Positions 1 through 9,444 of a stretch of DNA of 64,000 bases are shown here, piece after piece. Location: the NCBI RefSeq assembly GCF_009832745.1, contig NZ_VRMJ01000005.1, positions 62,001-126,000 of the forward strand. Reading direction: 5' to 3'. Made by a program: the position numbers and the translations under genes. The notes under the pieces are model-generated. The model worked only from the letters and a program-made list of their open reading frames with translations. It made no database searches and was not told where the DNA came from. Origin of the DNA: Polaribacter septentrionalilitoris (GTDB lineage Bacteria; Bacteroidota; Bacteroidia; Flavobacteriales; Flavobacteriaceae). The stretch's first letter is position 1. Every line of letters starts with the position of its first letter.

Positions 1-953
1 GCCAACCATTTTTGTAAAAATTCTGCTGGTAAATCAAACTTCGTATTCTCAATTAAATACTCTTGAACTGCATTTAATAATTGTTGATCTCCTTGCTGTT
101 GAAATTGCTTTTCGGCATCTTCTTTAATTTTATCTCTTAATTCTGTTACAGTAGATACACTTCCATCAGCAAATAATTTATCAAATAATTCTTTGTCTAA
201 ATCTGCTGGTTCTGTTTTTGTAATTTCTTCTACAGTTAAGGTAACAGTAATATCTAAATCGTGAATTACATCATGAGAAACACCTAAGATGTGTTGTAAT
301 TTATGATCGTCTTCGAATAATTTCTTAGTATCTAATTCAATTACATCACCAACTTTAGCACCAATAACTTTCTTCTCGTTTTTCTTTCCTTTTAAGTCGT
401 TAACTAAGAAAGTAGATTTTTTGTTGATTTCGTGCGCTTCGTTTACAAACGTTCCTGTAACATTTGCATGTTCTGTAGCTTCATCTAAAGAAGACATTTT
501 ACCATAACGTGTTTGTAAATTCTTTACTTCTTCATCAATCAACTCATCAGTTGCAACAATATTATATTGTTTTACTTTATTCTTTCCATTCAAATCAACT
601 TCAAATTCTGGAGCTAAACCTAATTCGAACTCAAAAGAAAAAGTATCTGCATCCCAGTTAAAATTATCTTGAATTCTTGGTAACGGATTTCCTAAAATGT
701 CTAACTTCTCTTCAGTTATAAATTTATTTAAAGAATCTTGTAAAAGCTTGTTTACCTCATCTATCATTACAGATTTACCATATTGTTTTTTAACCATTCC
801 CATCGGTACATGCCCTTTTCTAAAACCAGGAATATCTGCTTTTTTACGATAATCTGTTAATACTTTTGTTACTTTTTCTTGATAGTCATCAGCAACGATA
901 TCAACTTTTACAACTGCGTTTAACGCATCTATGTTTTCTTTTGTAATATTCAT
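1..953 (-). CDS. tig: Trigger factor, ribosome-associated chaperone (3' end outside window)
   Basis: Trigger factor binds the large ribosomal subunit at the exit tunnel and shields nascent chains. The visible 317 residues begin at ATG 951-953 and run open to the window edge, so roughly the last quarter of a usual 430-450 residue protein is missing. The ribosome-binding signature is visible at residues 43-50 (GFRKGHVP), close to the family's GFRxGxxP loop. The sequence is otherwise typical of the divergent Bacteroidota trigger factors, with a lysine- and aspartate-rich middle. A consensus promoter lies just upstream, so the gene starts its own transcript. Identification rests on the signature and overall character of the translation; I am confident. 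Confidence 0.93.
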   Translation of the reverse strand, partial: MNITKENIDALNAVVKVDIVADDYQEKVTKVLTDYRKKADIPGFRKGHVPMGMVKKQYGKSVMIDEVNKLLQDSLNKFITEEKLDILGNPLPRIQDNFNWDADTFSFEFELGLAPEFEVDLNGKNKVKQYNIVATDELIDEEVKNLQTRYGKMSSLDEATEHANVTGTFVNEAHEINKKSTFLVNDLKGKKNEKKVIGAKVGDVIELDTKKLFEDDHKLQHILGVSHDVIHDLDITVTLTVEEITKTEPADLDKELFDKLFADGSVSTVTELRDKIKEDAEKQFQQQGDQQLLNAVQEYLIENTKFDLPAEFLQKWL

Positions 954-987
954 TTCTTTGTTCTCTTGTTCTTAAAAAAATCGAGTG

Positions 988-1017
988 CAAAATTAATCAA
1001 TTTTATTGATTTAGCAA
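988..1017 (-). promoter_or_regulatory. Promoter of the trigger factor gene
   Basis: Read on the minus strand, TTG (1015-1017) is followed after exactly 19 nt by TAATTTTG (988-995). This matches the Bacteroidota housekeeping promoter pattern TTG-N17-23-TAnnTTTG. The -7 box is followed by GCACTC, as at the rplM promoter. The start codon lies 34 nt downstream of the box. Confidence 0.75.
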
Positions 1018-1040
1018 CTCTTTAAACACTTCTATTTCAG

Positions 1041-1397
1041 TTATTTTAATGATTTCTTATCTTCTTTTAGCAAAGAAAATAAAGCAGACCTAAAAATTGA
1101 CAGTAATATGCTGAAAAACAAGGCCGGCCAAAATCCTGAAACTGCAAATCCATCAACTAATTTATCAGCTAACAATATTATACAAGCATTGATTACAAAT
1201 AAGAACAACCCAAAAGTGACAATAGTTGCTGGTAATGTAAAAAAGATTAAAAGTGGACGTATAAACATATTTAACAATGCAATTACTACTGCTACTATAA
1301 TTGCAGAAACATAACCTGCTACTGATATACCAGGTAAAATATTAGCTAAAACAATTACCGCTAAAGCCGTTAATAAGATTTTTAAAAAAGTTTTCAT
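1041..1397 (-). CDS. Phage holin family IV-like small membrane protein
   Basis: A 118-residue integral membrane protein with about four hydrophobic segments (roughly residues 5-25, 28-48, 52-75 and 85-108) and a lysine-rich cytoplasmic tail. The pattern, including NMFIRPLL after the second segment, fits the chromosomal 'phage holin family' proteins (PF04020, YvlD-like) common in Flavobacteria. The family name is historical; no lysis role is known for these chromosomal members and there is no phage context here. It stands alone between tig (same strand, upstream start at 953) and the divergent sua5. Function unknown. Confidence 0.75.
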   Translation of the reverse strand: MKTFLKILLTALAVIVLANILPGISVAGYVSAIIVAVVIALLNMFIRPLLIFFTLPATIVTFGLFLFVINACIILLADKLVDGFAVSGFWPALFFSILLSIFRSALFSLLKEDKKSLK

Positions 1398-1545
1398 TTG
1401 TTTAGTTTTAATTTAATATCCTAGTTACCAAAACTATACCAAATAAAATAACCTGCTTTTTTGGCAGAAAAACATCAAGTTTGTTATTTTCTTAATACTA
1501 TTTATAAATTTTTAACTCCATTATTAAATACTATGATTTAATCCT

Positions 1546-1553
1546 TAATTTTG
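1546..1553 (+). promoter_or_regulatory. Putative -7 box for the Sua5 gene
   Basis: TAATTTTG followed by GCAACC, 12 nt before the start codon. It matches TAnnTTTG, but I see no TTG at the usual distance upstream, so only half of the promoter consensus is present. The resulting 5' leader would be only a few bases long. Confidence 0.5.
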
Positions 1554-1565
1554 CAACCATAAATT

Positions 1566-2528
1566 ATGAGTATCATATCAAAGGACATACAACAAGCCAT
1601 TCATATTTTAACCAACGAAGAATTGGTGGCAATACCCACAGAAACTGTTTATGGTTTGGCTGGGAATATTTTTAGTGAAAAAGCAATCAATTGTATTTTT
1701 TCCACTAAAAAGCGTCCTTTTTTTAATCCGCTGATTGTTCACTTACCATCAGTTGATGCATTGAATAATGTGGTCACTCACATTCCTCCAAAAGCCAAAT
1801 TATTAGCTGAGGCTTTTTGGCCTGGATCTATGACTTTGGTATTGCCAAAAAATAATAAAATCCCAGATTTAATTACCGCAGGAAAAGAGACTGTTGCTGT
1901 TAGAATTCCGAATCATCCTGTAACTTTAGAATTGTTGAAAAATTTACCTTTTCCTTTAGCAGCACCAAGTGCAAATCCTTTTGGAAGTATTAGTCCTACA
2001 AAACCAGAACATGTAGAAGATTATTTTAAAAACGACATTAAAATGGTTTTAGATGGTGGTTCTTGTTCAAACGGAATTGAATCTACCATTATTGGTTTTG
2101 AAAATGATGAACCCATTATTTATAGATTGGGCGCATTGGCTATAGAAGATATTGAGGATGTTGTGGGTGAAATTTCTATCAAAAACAAAAAAGAAGAAAG
2201 CCCTGATGCTCCTGGAATGTTGTCTAAACATTATGCTCCTAAAACACAAACTTTTTTGGTGGATAACATTACTGAAGAAGTAAAAAAACATCAAGGAAAA
2301 AAAATAGGTGTTTTGGTATTTCACACCTCTATTAATGACGATTCTATAACAGAAATAATTTTATCTAAAAAAAGTTCTTTTCAAGAAGCAGCATCCAATT
2401 TATACAATGCTATGCACGAGTTAGATCATTTACATTTAGATGTGATTATTGCAGAACGTTTTCCTTTACAGGGTTTAGGAAAATCAATTAATGATCGTTT
2501 GCAACGTGCTACGTTTAGCGATTCATAA
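1566..2528 (+). CDS. L-threonylcarbamoyladenylate synthase, long Sua5 form
   Basis: Makes threonylcarbamoyl-AMP from threonine, bicarbonate and ATP, the first step of t6A37 modification of ANN-decoding tRNAs. The YrdC domain occupies about residues 1-200, with PTETVYGL at 24-31 and the KKRP substrate loop at 48-51, and PSANPFG and STII motifs further on. After a linker with SKHYAPK there is a C-terminal Sua5 domain (about 220-320), so this is the long Sua5 architecture and not the short TsaC. Length 320 is usual for Sua5. The RluA-type gene follows 12 nt downstream on the same strand, suggesting co-transcription of two tRNA/rRNA modification genes. Confidence 0.93.
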   Translation: MSIISKDIQQAIHILTNEELVAIPTETVYGLAGNIFSEKAINCIFSTKKRPFFNPLIVHLPSVDALNNVVTHIPPKAKLLAEAFWPGSMTLVLPKNNKIPDLITAGKETVAVRIPNHPVTLELLKNLPFPLAAPSANPFGSISPTKPEHVEDYFKNDIKMVLDGGSCSNGIESTIIGFENDEPIIYRLGALAIEDIEDVVGEISIKNKKEESPDAPGMLSKHYAPKTQTFLVDNITEEVKKHQGKKIGVLVFHTSINDDSITEIILSKKSSFQEAASNLYNAMHELDHLHLDVIIAERFPLQGLGKSINDRLQRATFSDS

Positions 2529-2540
2529 AGCCCAACTATA

Positions 2541-4208
2541 TTGAATCATTTTCAACACTATAAAAATGACATTTCTAGAATTGAACTCCCAAAAAAGTTC
2601 ACATTCCCTTTTTATTATGAGCCTCACATATTGGCTGAAATTGCAACTCAAGAACTGCAAGCATATTTAGAAACTCAAACAGATTTTAAACATAATTTTG
2701 GATTTTCTAATAGTACTGATGAGATGGCAATTGGAAAAATGTTTGGAGTTTTAGTAGTGCAAAATCAACAAAATGAACTTGGTTATTTAGCAGCTTTTTC
2801 TGGTAAATTGGCAGATAACAGTTGTCCTGAAAAATTTGTACCTCCTGTATTTAACATCAGAGAAAAAGGAAGTTATTTTTTTAAAGCTGAAGAAGCAATT
2901 AATAAAATAAACAAACAACTTTCTGTTTTACTAAATGATGAAACATATATTTTATTAAAAGAAGAGTTTAATCAACTAAAAAGTGATGTAGAAAAAGATT
3001 TAGCTCAAGAAAGAAAAAAGTTAAAACGATATAAAAAAGAACGAAAACACAAAAAAGAACATCTTAAATCAGAACTTTCTGATGAAGATTATTCTCATCT
3101 ATGTCAAAAATTAGAACAAGAAAGTTTTAACAATCAGTTTTATATTAAAGAGCTTCAAGAATATTATCAAGATAAAATTGCTAAAAAAGAAAAAGAATTC
3201 TTTCTTTTTGAAGATCAAATTATTGCCTTAAAAAAGTTACGGAAAGAAAAATCGAATGCATTACAAAAATTTGTATTCACCAATTTCTCTTTTTTAAATC
3301 AGCAAAAAGAAACTAAAAGTTTATTAGCCATTTTTGATGAAAAAGAAGAAGTTCCTCCTGCTGGTTCTGGCGAATGTGCTGCTCCAAAATTATTACAATA
3401 TGCATTTGCTAATGATTTAAAACCAATTTGTATGGCAGAATTTTGGTGGGGAATATCACCAAATTCTGAAGTTCGAAAACATAAAAACTTTTATCCAGCT
3501 TGTCAAAGTAGATGTAAACCTATTTTGGGTCATATGTTGCAAAATGTAGAAATGGATGAAAATCTCTTAGAAAAATCATCGTTAGAAAAAGAAATCAAAG
3601 TTGTTTATGAAGATGATGTTTTATTGGTGATTCATAAACCTCATGAATTTTTAACAGTAGCAGGAAAAAACATTCAAGACTCCGTTTACACTCGTATTTC
3701 AAAACTATACCCAGAAGCAACTGGTCCTTTAATTGTGCATCGTTTAGACATGTCTACATCTGGAATTCTATTGCTTACAAAAACCAAAGAAGCCAATAAA
3801 GTTTTACAAAGTCAGTTTATCAAAAGAACCGTAAAAAAACGATATGTTGCAGTTTTAGATGGTATAATTAAAGAAAATTCAGGTAAAATTGAACTTCCGC
3901 TAAGAGTAGATTTAGATGACAGACCCAGACAATTGGTTTGTTACGAACACGGAAAACGTGCAGAAACTTTATGGGAAGTTATAGAAAGAACAGCAAATAC
4001 CACTAGAGTTCATTTTTATCCGATTACTGGTAGAACACATCAGTTACGAGTTCATGCAGCGCATAAAAATGGCTTAAATCTTCCTATTATTGGTGATGAT
4101 TTGTATGGGAAAAAAGCAGATAGATTGCATTTGCATGCAGAATTTATTGAGTTTTTACATCCATCAACTTTAGAAAAAATGAGCTTTACAATTCCTGCTG
4201 ATTTTTAG
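2541..4208 (+). CDS. RluA-family pseudouridine synthase with large N-terminal extension
   Basis: Isomerises uridine to pseudouridine in structured RNA; the target cannot be read from sequence. The catalytic domain is the C-terminal part, about residues 350-555, with the RluA motif HRLDMSTSG and catalytic Asp403, then GRTHQLRVH. The N-terminal 340 residues are not needed by ordinary RluA enzymes. They hold a globular segment (1-130), a very charged lysine/glutamate coiled-coil stretch (about 145-250), and a cysteine-bearing module with SGECAAPKLL around Cys279 and CQSRC at 321-325. The start is TTG at 2541, because the next in-frame ATG would delete about 60 conserved-looking residues. It follows sua5 by 12 nt. 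Its stop overlaps the end of the convergent gene by 4 nt. Confidence 0.88.
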   Translation: MNHFQHYKNDISRIELPKKFTFPFYYEPHILAEIATQELQAYLETQTDFKHNFGFSNSTDEMAIGKMFGVLVVQNQQNELGYLAAFSGKLADNSCPEKFVPPVFNIREKGSYFFKAEEAINKINKQLSVLLNDETYILLKEEFNQLKSDVEKDLAQERKKLKRYKKERKHKKEHLKSELSDEDYSHLCQKLEQESFNNQFYIKELQEYYQDKIAKKEKEFFLFEDQIIALKKLRKEKSNALQKFVFTNFSFLNQQKETKSLLAIFDEKEEVPPAGSGECAAPKLLQYAFANDLKPICMAEFWWGISPNSEVRKHKNFYPACQSRCKPILGHMLQNVEMDENLLEKSSLEKEIKVVYEDDVLLVIHKPHEFLTVAGKNIQDSVYTRISKLYPEATGPLIVHRLDMSTSGILLLTKTKEANKVLQSQFIKRTVKKRYVAVLDGIIKENSGKIELPLRVDLDDRPRQLVCYEHGKRAETLWEVIERTANTTRVHFYPITGRTHQLRVHAAHKNGLNLPIIGDDLYGKKADRLHLHAEFIEFLHPSTLEKMSFTIPADF

Positions 4209-4741
4209 AAAAAGGAAAAACCGATTCCTAAAGAAACACTATCTAATCTATTGTTTTCGAAACCTATAATTCCTTTTCTGTGAAAATCTAATCTTACAAT
4301 GGTATTCCATCTTTCATATCCTGCAATTTGAGTTCCCAATCCAAATCGATAATAATTTCCATCAGGATAATTTGCTGATGGGCGCCACATTTTACCATAG
4401 CTTACCTCTGTAAAAAAAGCATCATCATCATCTTCTGTAATATTAAATCGTAAACTAAAATAGGTTGGAAAGGCACTAACAGCGTAATTCCAGTGATAAT
4501 CAAAACCACCATTAACACTAATGGCAACTCTTCTTCTAAACTCATACCCAAACCCTAATCTAAAAAAAATTGCAGTGGGAATTAAAAAAGGTTCTCCATC
4601 ATCAGGATCTAAAGTATAATGTTCGTTGACCGCAAAAGTTAAATTTGAAGAGCCTGTAAAAAATGGTCTACCTAATGATTCTTGCGAATATAGTTTGACC
4701 GACAAAAGGAGCATTGTACTGAATAGTAATACTTTTTTCAT
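4205..4741 (-). CDS. Secreted outer-membrane beta-barrel-like protein, unknown function
   Basis: 178 residues with a clear signal peptide (MKKVLLFSTMLLLSVKLYSQ, cleavage about residue 20) and alternating hydrophobic/polar strands with many Tyr, Phe and Trp. The C-terminus (GIGFSFF) ends in an aromatic residue, as outer-membrane barrels do. I do not recognise a specific family; predicted as a small 8-strand-like barrel. The 3' end overlaps the convergent pseudouridine synthase gene by 4 nt. The neighbouring terminator (4818-4848) belongs to the upstream gapN-like gene, so this gene is probably a separate unit. Confidence 0.7.
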   Translation of the reverse strand: MKKVLLFSTMLLLSVKLYSQESLGRPFFTGSSNLTFAVNEHYTLDPDDGEPFLIPTAIFFRLGFGYEFRRRVAISVNGGFDYHWNYAVSAFPTYFSLRFNITEDDDDAFFTEVSYGKMWRPSANYPDGNYYRFGLGTQIAGYERWNTIVRLDFHRKGIIGFENNRLDSVSLGIGFSFF

Positions 4742-4817
4742 AAAATAATTTTGGTTATTTCTTGTTTAGCAAAAACTATTCCAAGTATTTGTTATAATAA
4801 ATATTTCTTTTAAAACG

Positions 4818-4848
4818 AAAAAAGTCTCCAATGATTGGAGACTTTTTT
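4818..4848 (-). terminator. Intrinsic terminator of the GapN-like gene
   Basis: A hairpin with perfect arms GTCTCCAAT (4824-4832) and ATTGGAGAC (4834-4842), flanked by an A run on one side and a T run on the other. It works in either orientation. It lies 20 nt after the stop of the minus-strand gene at 4868. Confidence 0.85.
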
Positions 4849-4867
4849 ATTTATATTTAGAATTAGT

Positions 4868-6460
4868 TTACAACAAATAATCTGTACTAATAAAATTAGA
4901 CGCTTTTTTATCTAACAATTCTTCTAAAATAGCATTGTTATACTCTGTGTCTTTAGAAGCTACAAAAGTTCGAATAGAAAAAGAACGTAAGGCATCGTGT
5001 ACACTTAAGGTACCCACTGCAGAATCTTTTCTTCCCGTAAACGGATAAACATCTGGCCCACGTTGTGCAGCACTGTTTAAGTTTACTCTACACACTAAGT
5101 TTACTAAAGTATCTATTAACGGTGCTAAGGTTCTTACTTCGCTACCAAAAACACTTACTTGTTGTCCGTAATTAGATTCTGCCATGTCATCTAAAGGCTC
5201 TTGAATATTTTTAAACGAAACTACAGGAATTACTGGTCCAAATTGTTCTTCTTCATACACTCTCATATCCTTTGAAACTGGATATAATACAGCAGGAAAA
5301 ATATAATTATCTGTTGTTTCTCCCCCTTTTTTATTGATGATTGCTGCACCTTTTTCTTTGGCATCATCAATCAATTCTTGAATATAAGCTGGTTTTCCTG
5401 GTTCTGGTAATGGGGTTAATTTTACACCATCATCCCAAGGATTCCCAAATTTTAATGCATCTATTCTTTCTGCAAATCGTTTGTTGAATTTATCTACAAT
5501 ATGTTCGTGTACGTACAATACTTTTAATGCTGTACAACGTTGTCCGTTAAAAGAAGTTGACCCAGTAATACACTCGTTAATTGCCAAATCTAAGTCTGCA
5601 TCTGGCAATACAATTCCAGGGTTTTTAGCTTCTAAACCTAAAACTAAACGCAACCTGTTTTTATAAGGATGATTTGCTTGAATTGCATTGGCAGATTTAC
5701 TGTTTCCAATTAACGCCAACACGTCTACTTTACCCGTTTTCATAATTGGCGTTGCCAATACTCTACCTCTACCGTAAATAACATTTACCACACCTTCTGG
5801 AAAAGAATTTTGAAATGCCTCCATTAATGGTGACAGTAATAAAACCCCATGTTTTGCAGGTTTAAAAATAGCTGTATTCCCCATAATTAAAGCAGGAATC
5901 AATAAGGCAAAAGTTTCATTTAAAGGATAATTGTATGGTCCTAAACACAACACAACTCCTAAAGGTCCACGTCTAACATGTGCGTAAACTCCGCTATTTT
6001 TTTGAAACTTTGCAGAATTTCTATCCATTTGCTTGTAATCCTCAATGGTATCGTAAATGTATTCTACAGTTCTATCGAACTCTTTTTCTGAATCTGGCAA
6101 CGATTTTCCAATTTCCCACATCAATAATTTAACTACCTCATCTCGTTTGGTCTTCATTTGCTCTGCAAATTCTTCCATACAACCAATTCTATCTGCAACT
6201 CGCATTGTTGGCCATAAACCTTGTCCTTTGTCATAGGCTCTGTAAGCAGAATTTAATGCTTCTATAGCCTCATATGCTGTTAAATTAGGAACTGTTCCTA
6301 ATAAAGTGGGTTGATATTCTTTAGTTGATGAAATTGAAGAATATACTTCTGCCATTTCGCCTTTCCACTCTTTTAGTTCACCTCCAATCAAATAAGTTGT
6401 TTGGTGTTTTAACTCGGTGATTTTATATTGATCTGGAATTTGTTTAAATTGTTTCTTCAT
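4868..6460 (-). CDS. gapN: NADP-dependent glyceraldehyde-3-phosphate dehydrogenase (non-phosphorylating, GapN-like)
   Basis: An aldehyde dehydrogenase-superfamily enzyme, predicted to oxidise glyceraldehyde-3-phosphate directly to 3-phosphoglycerate with NADP as acceptor, bypassing ATP formation and giving NADPH. The catalytic cysteine is Cys309 in [10 protein letters not shown] and the general base is Glu277 in LGLEAKNPG; both lie in the spacing of the GapN subgroup. Length is 530, slightly longer than the usual 475-500 because of extra N-terminal residues. It is monocistronic between two terminators. The superfamily is certain; the substrate assignment rests on resemblance of the motifs to GapN, and another aldehyde substrate is possible. 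Confidence 0.8.
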   Translation of the reverse strand: MKKQFKQIPDQYKITELKHQTTYLIGGELKEWKGEMAEVYSSISSTKEYQPTLLGTVPNLTAYEAIEALNSAYRAYDKGQGLWPTMRVADRIGCMEEFAEQMKTKRDEVVKLLMWEIGKSLPDSEKEFDRTVEYIYDTIEDYKQMDRNSAKFQKNSGVYAHVRRGPLGVVLCLGPYNYPLNETFALLIPALIMGNTAIFKPAKHGVLLLSPLMEAFQNSFPEGVVNVIYGRGRVLATPIMKTGKVDVLALIGNSKSANAIQANHPYKNRLRLVLGLEAKNPGIVLPDADLDLAINECITGSTSFNGQRCTALKVLYVHEHIVDKFNKRFAERIDALKFGNPWDDGVKLTPLPEPGKPAYIQELIDDAKEKGAAIINKKGGETTDNYIFPAVLYPVSKDMRVYEEEQFGPVIPVVSFKNIQEPLDDMAESNYGQQVSVFGSEVRTLAPLIDTLVNLVCRVNLNSAAQRGPDVYPFTGRKDSAVGTLSVHDALRSFSIRTFVASKDTEYNNAILEELLDKKASNFISTDYLL

Positions 6461-6568
6461 AAATTGGTATTTCTCAATCAGAGTTAAAAAACTAATCTAA
6501 TTGAATTTATTTAATTCAAATTAACAAAAAATAGCAAGATATTACCCTACTAAAATTTGAAAAATACG

Positions 6569-6589
6569 AAAACCATTGAGTTTGGTTTT
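6569..6589 (-). terminator. Possible weak terminator after ilvA
   Basis: On the minus strand, arms AAAACCA and TGGTTTT enclose a 7-nt loop and are followed by CGTATTTTTC. The stem is AT-rich and the T run is interrupted. It lies 28 nt after the ilvA stop. Supported only by shape. Confidence 0.4.
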
Positions 6590-6616
6590 GTTGAACCTAT
6601 AGAATCTATAGTTATT

Positions 6617-7879
6617 TTAAACTAAAAACTGAAACAAATCGGGTTTATCATTTAGGTAGTCACCATAGAAATTATTTGCTTTCATTCTTTTGATTAGAGG
6701 TGCTAAATCTTTAGCTGATTTTAGCTCTAAACCTACAACTGCTGCACCATTTGTTCTGTTACTTTTTTTAGTGTATTCAAAGTGAGTGATATCATCATTT
6801 GGCCCTAAAATTTCAGCAACAAACTCTTTTAAAGCACCTGCTCTTTGTGGAAATTTTACAATAAAATAGTGTTTTAAATTGGCATATAACAACGCTTTTT
6901 CTTTAATTTCTGCAGTTCTAGTGATGTCATTATTACTTCCACTTACCACACAAACTACGTTTTTGCCTTTAATTTCATCAGCAAAAAAATCTAACGCTGC
7001 AATACTTAACGCACCAGCAGGTTCTACTACAATTGCATCTTTATTGTACAAGTCTAAAATGGTTTGACATACTTTTCCTTCAGGAACTGTAATTACTTTG
7101 TGTAAATTTTCCTGGCAAATTGCAAAATTTAAATCACCCACTTTTTTAACTGCTGCACCATCTACAAAGGGATCTATTTTTTGCAAAGTAATATTTTTAT
7201 TTTGCTGAATAGAAGTCAACATTGATGGAGCTCCTTCTGGCTCAACTCCAATTATTTTAGTTTCTGGAGACACATTTTTAAATACTGATGACAACCCAGA
7301 AGATAATCCTCCACCTCCAACAGGAACAAAGATATAGTCGATTTTTTGATCAGTTTGATTTAGAATCTCTAACCCAACTGTTGCTTGACCTTCAATAACT
7401 TTTTTATCATCAAAAGGATGAATAAAAAATTTATTTTTTGCATCACATTCTTGTTTTGCAGCATTATAAGCATCATCGAAAGTATCTCCTTCAATGACAA
7501 TATTAATAAACTCTTCACCAAACATTTTTACCTGATTTATCTTTTGATTAGGAGTTGGTGAGGGCATAAAAATAGTTCCTTCTATTTGTAATAGCTTGCA
7601 AGATAAGGCTACACCCTGAGCATGATTTCCAGCACTTGCACAAACAATACCTCTTTCTTTTTCATCATCATTTAAAGAAGACATTTTGTTATACGCACCT
7701 CTTATTTTATAAGAACGTACTACTTGTAAATCTTCTCTTTTAAAAAAAATAGTAGCACCAAACTCTTTAGATAGGTTTGTGTTTTCACTTAATGGTGTTT
7801 TTAAAGCTACTCCTTCTAAATTTTGAGCTGCCTGTTCTACACTTTCTAAAGTAGGAAAATAGGTTTCTTTTGTTTGCAT
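6617..7879 (-). CDS. ilvA: Threonine ammonia-lyase (threonine deaminase)
   Basis: Converts threonine to 2-oxobutanoate and ammonia, the committed step to isoleucine. It is a fold-type II PLP enzyme: the Schiff-base lysine is Lys58 in SYKIRGAY and the phosphate-binding glycine loop is GGGGLSSG near residue 190. The last 80-90 residues form an ACT-like regulatory domain (HYFIVKFPQRAGALKEF and on), consistent with the biosynthetic, isoleucine-inhibited form with a single regulatory unit (420 residues). It is the last gene of the leu-ilv cluster, but is separated from ilvC by a strong terminator, so its expression may be uncoupled from ilvDBNC. Confidence 0.95.
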   Translation of the reverse strand: MQTKETYFPTLESVEQAAQNLEGVALKTPLSENTNLSKEFGATIFFKREDLQVVRSYKIRGAYNKMSSLNDDEKERGIVCASAGNHAQGVALSCKLLQIEGTIFMPSPTPNQKINQVKMFGEEFINIVIEGDTFDDAYNAAKQECDAKNKFFIHPFDDKKVIEGQATVGLEILNQTDQKIDYIFVPVGGGGLSSGLSSVFKNVSPETKIIGVEPEGAPSMLTSIQQNKNITLQKIDPFVDGAAVKKVGDLNFAICQENLHKVITVPEGKVCQTILDLYNKDAIVVEPAGALSIAALDFFADEIKGKNVVCVVSGSNNDITRTAEIKEKALLYANLKHYFIVKFPQRAGALKEFVAEILGPNDDITHFEYTKKSNRTNGAAVVGLELKSAKDLAPLIKRMKANNFYGDYLNDKPDLFQFLV

Positions 7880-7889
7880 GGTTCAAAAG

Positions 7890-7930
7890 TAAAAAAGAAA
7901 ACCTGTCAAACTTTTAAATCTGACAGGTTT
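7890..7930 (-). terminator. Strong hairpin terminator between ilvC and ilvA
   Basis: On the minus strand the arms AAACCTGTCA and TGACAGGTTT (10 bp; plus-strand 7899-7908 and 7921-7930) are separated by 12 nt. They are followed by a T-rich tract (7898 down to 7890). It lies only 28 nt after the ilvC stop and ends 11 nt before the ilvA start, leaving no room for a separate promoter between them. Confidence 0.75.
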
Positions 7931-7958
7931 ATATTAAAATTGGGGGATTATAATTTCT

Positions 7959-9434
7959 TTATGCAGATTTTATCACTTTCATTGCTGTCATAGAAGCTCT
8001 TAATTGCTCTCCAACAATTTCTACTGGATGGTTTCTAATAATCTTATTAATTCTAATCAATTCTTGGTTATCAACTCCGTTTTCAGAACTAAATGATTTT
8101 CCAATAACATTTGTTGAAACTGTCTTCATAAAATCAGCTAATAAAGGTTTACAAGCATGATCGAATAAATAACAACCATATTCTGCAGTATCAGAAATTA
8201 CACGATTCATCTCGAATAATTTTTTACGTGCAATAGTATTAGCAATTAATGGAGTTTCGTGTAAAGACTCATAGTATGCAGAGGCATCAATAATTCCTGA
8301 TTCTGTCATTGCTTCAAAAGCCAATTCTACACCCGCTCTTACAAAAGCAACTAATAATGTTCCGTGATCAAAATATTCTTGCTCAGGGATTTCTTGGTCT
8401 GTGATTTCTTGCTTTTCAAAGGCAGTTTCACCAGTTGCAGCTCTCCAAGTTAATAAGTTTACATCATCATTAGCCCAGTCTTCCATCATAGTTTTAGAGA
8501 AATGACCAGTCATGATATCATCCATATGTTTTTGGAACAATGGACGCATAATGTCTTTTAATTCTTCTGATAAACGGAATGCCTCTACTTTTGCAGGATT
8601 AGACAATCTGTCCATCATATTGGTAATTCCTCCATGTTTTAAAGCCTCAGTTGTAGTTTCCCACCCATATTGAATTAATTTGGCAGCATAACTTGCATCA
8701 ATTCCTTCTTCTACCATTTTGTCAAAAGATAAGATAGCACCTGTTTGTAACAAACCACATAAAATGGTTTGTTCTCCCATTAAATCAGATTTAACCTCAG
8801 CAACAAAAGAAGATGCTAAAACCCCAGCTGTGTGACCTCCAGTGGCAACTGCATAAGCTTTTGCTTGTGCCCAACCTTTTCCTTCAGGATCATTTTCTGG
8901 ATGTACTGCAATTAATGTTGGTACTCCAAAACCTCTTTTAAATTCTTCACGAACTTCAGATCCAGGGGATTTTGGTGCTACCATAATTACGGTTAAATCT
9001 TTACGGATTTGCATCCCTTCTTCTACGATATTAAAACCGTGAGAATAACTTAATGTAGCTCCTTTTTTCATTAAAGGCATCACTGCATTTACAACATTGG
9101 TATGTTGTTTATCTGGCGTTAAGTTAATTACTAAATCTGCTGTTGGCAACATTTCTTCATAACTACCTACAGCAAAATTATTTGTTGTAGCATTAATGTA
9201 AGATTGTCTTTTTTGATCAATAGCTGCTTGTCTTAACGTATAAGATATATCTAAACCTGAATCTCTCATGTTTAGACCTTGATTTAAACCTTGTGCTCCA
9301 CAGCCCACAATAACAATTTTCTTTCCTTTTAATGCGCTTACACCGTCTTCAAATTCTGAAGCCTCCATAAAACGACATTTTCCTAATTGTTCTAGTTTTT
9401 CTCTTAATGTTAATGTGTTAAAATAATTTGACAT
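7959..9434 (-). CDS. ilvC: Ketol-acid reductoisomerase, class II long form
   Basis: Second common step of Ile/Val synthesis: Mg- and NADPH-dependent rearrangement and reduction of acetolactate or acetohydroxybutyrate. The Rossmann loop GCGAQG is at residues 44-49. The 491-residue length, the N-terminal YFNTL motif and the duplicated knotted C-terminal domain match the long class II enzymes of enterobacteria, not the 330-residue class I form. The gene follows ilvN with only 10 nt between, so the two are co-transcribed. Confidence 0.97.
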   Translation of the reverse strand: MSNYFNTLTLREKLEQLGKCRFMEASEFEDGVSALKGKKIVIVGCGAQGLNQGLNMRDSGLDISYTLRQAAIDQKRQSYINATTNNFAVGSYEEMLPTADLVINLTPDKQHTNVVNAVMPLMKKGATLSYSHGFNIVEEGMQIRKDLTVIMVAPKSPGSEVREEFKRGFGVPTLIAVHPENDPEGKGWAQAKAYAVATGGHTAGVLASSFVAEVKSDLMGEQTILCGLLQTGAILSFDKMVEEGIDASYAAKLIQYGWETTTEALKHGGITNMMDRLSNPAKVEAFRLSEELKDIMRPLFQKHMDDIMTGHFSKTMMEDWANDDVNLLTWRAATGETAFEKQEITDQEIPEQEYFDHGTLLVAFVRAGVELAFEAMTESGIIDASAYYESLHETPLIANTIARKKLFEMNRVISDTAEYGCYLFDHACKPLLADFMKTVSTNVIGKSFSSENGVDNQELIRINKIIRNHPVEIVGEQLRASMTAMKVIKSA

Positions 9435-9444
9435 TGTTGTTTAT

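Noticed and set aside
1041..1397. Holin-like protein as evidence of a prophage
   Set aside because: No phage structural, integrase or lysis genes nearby; this family is common as a chromosomal gene.
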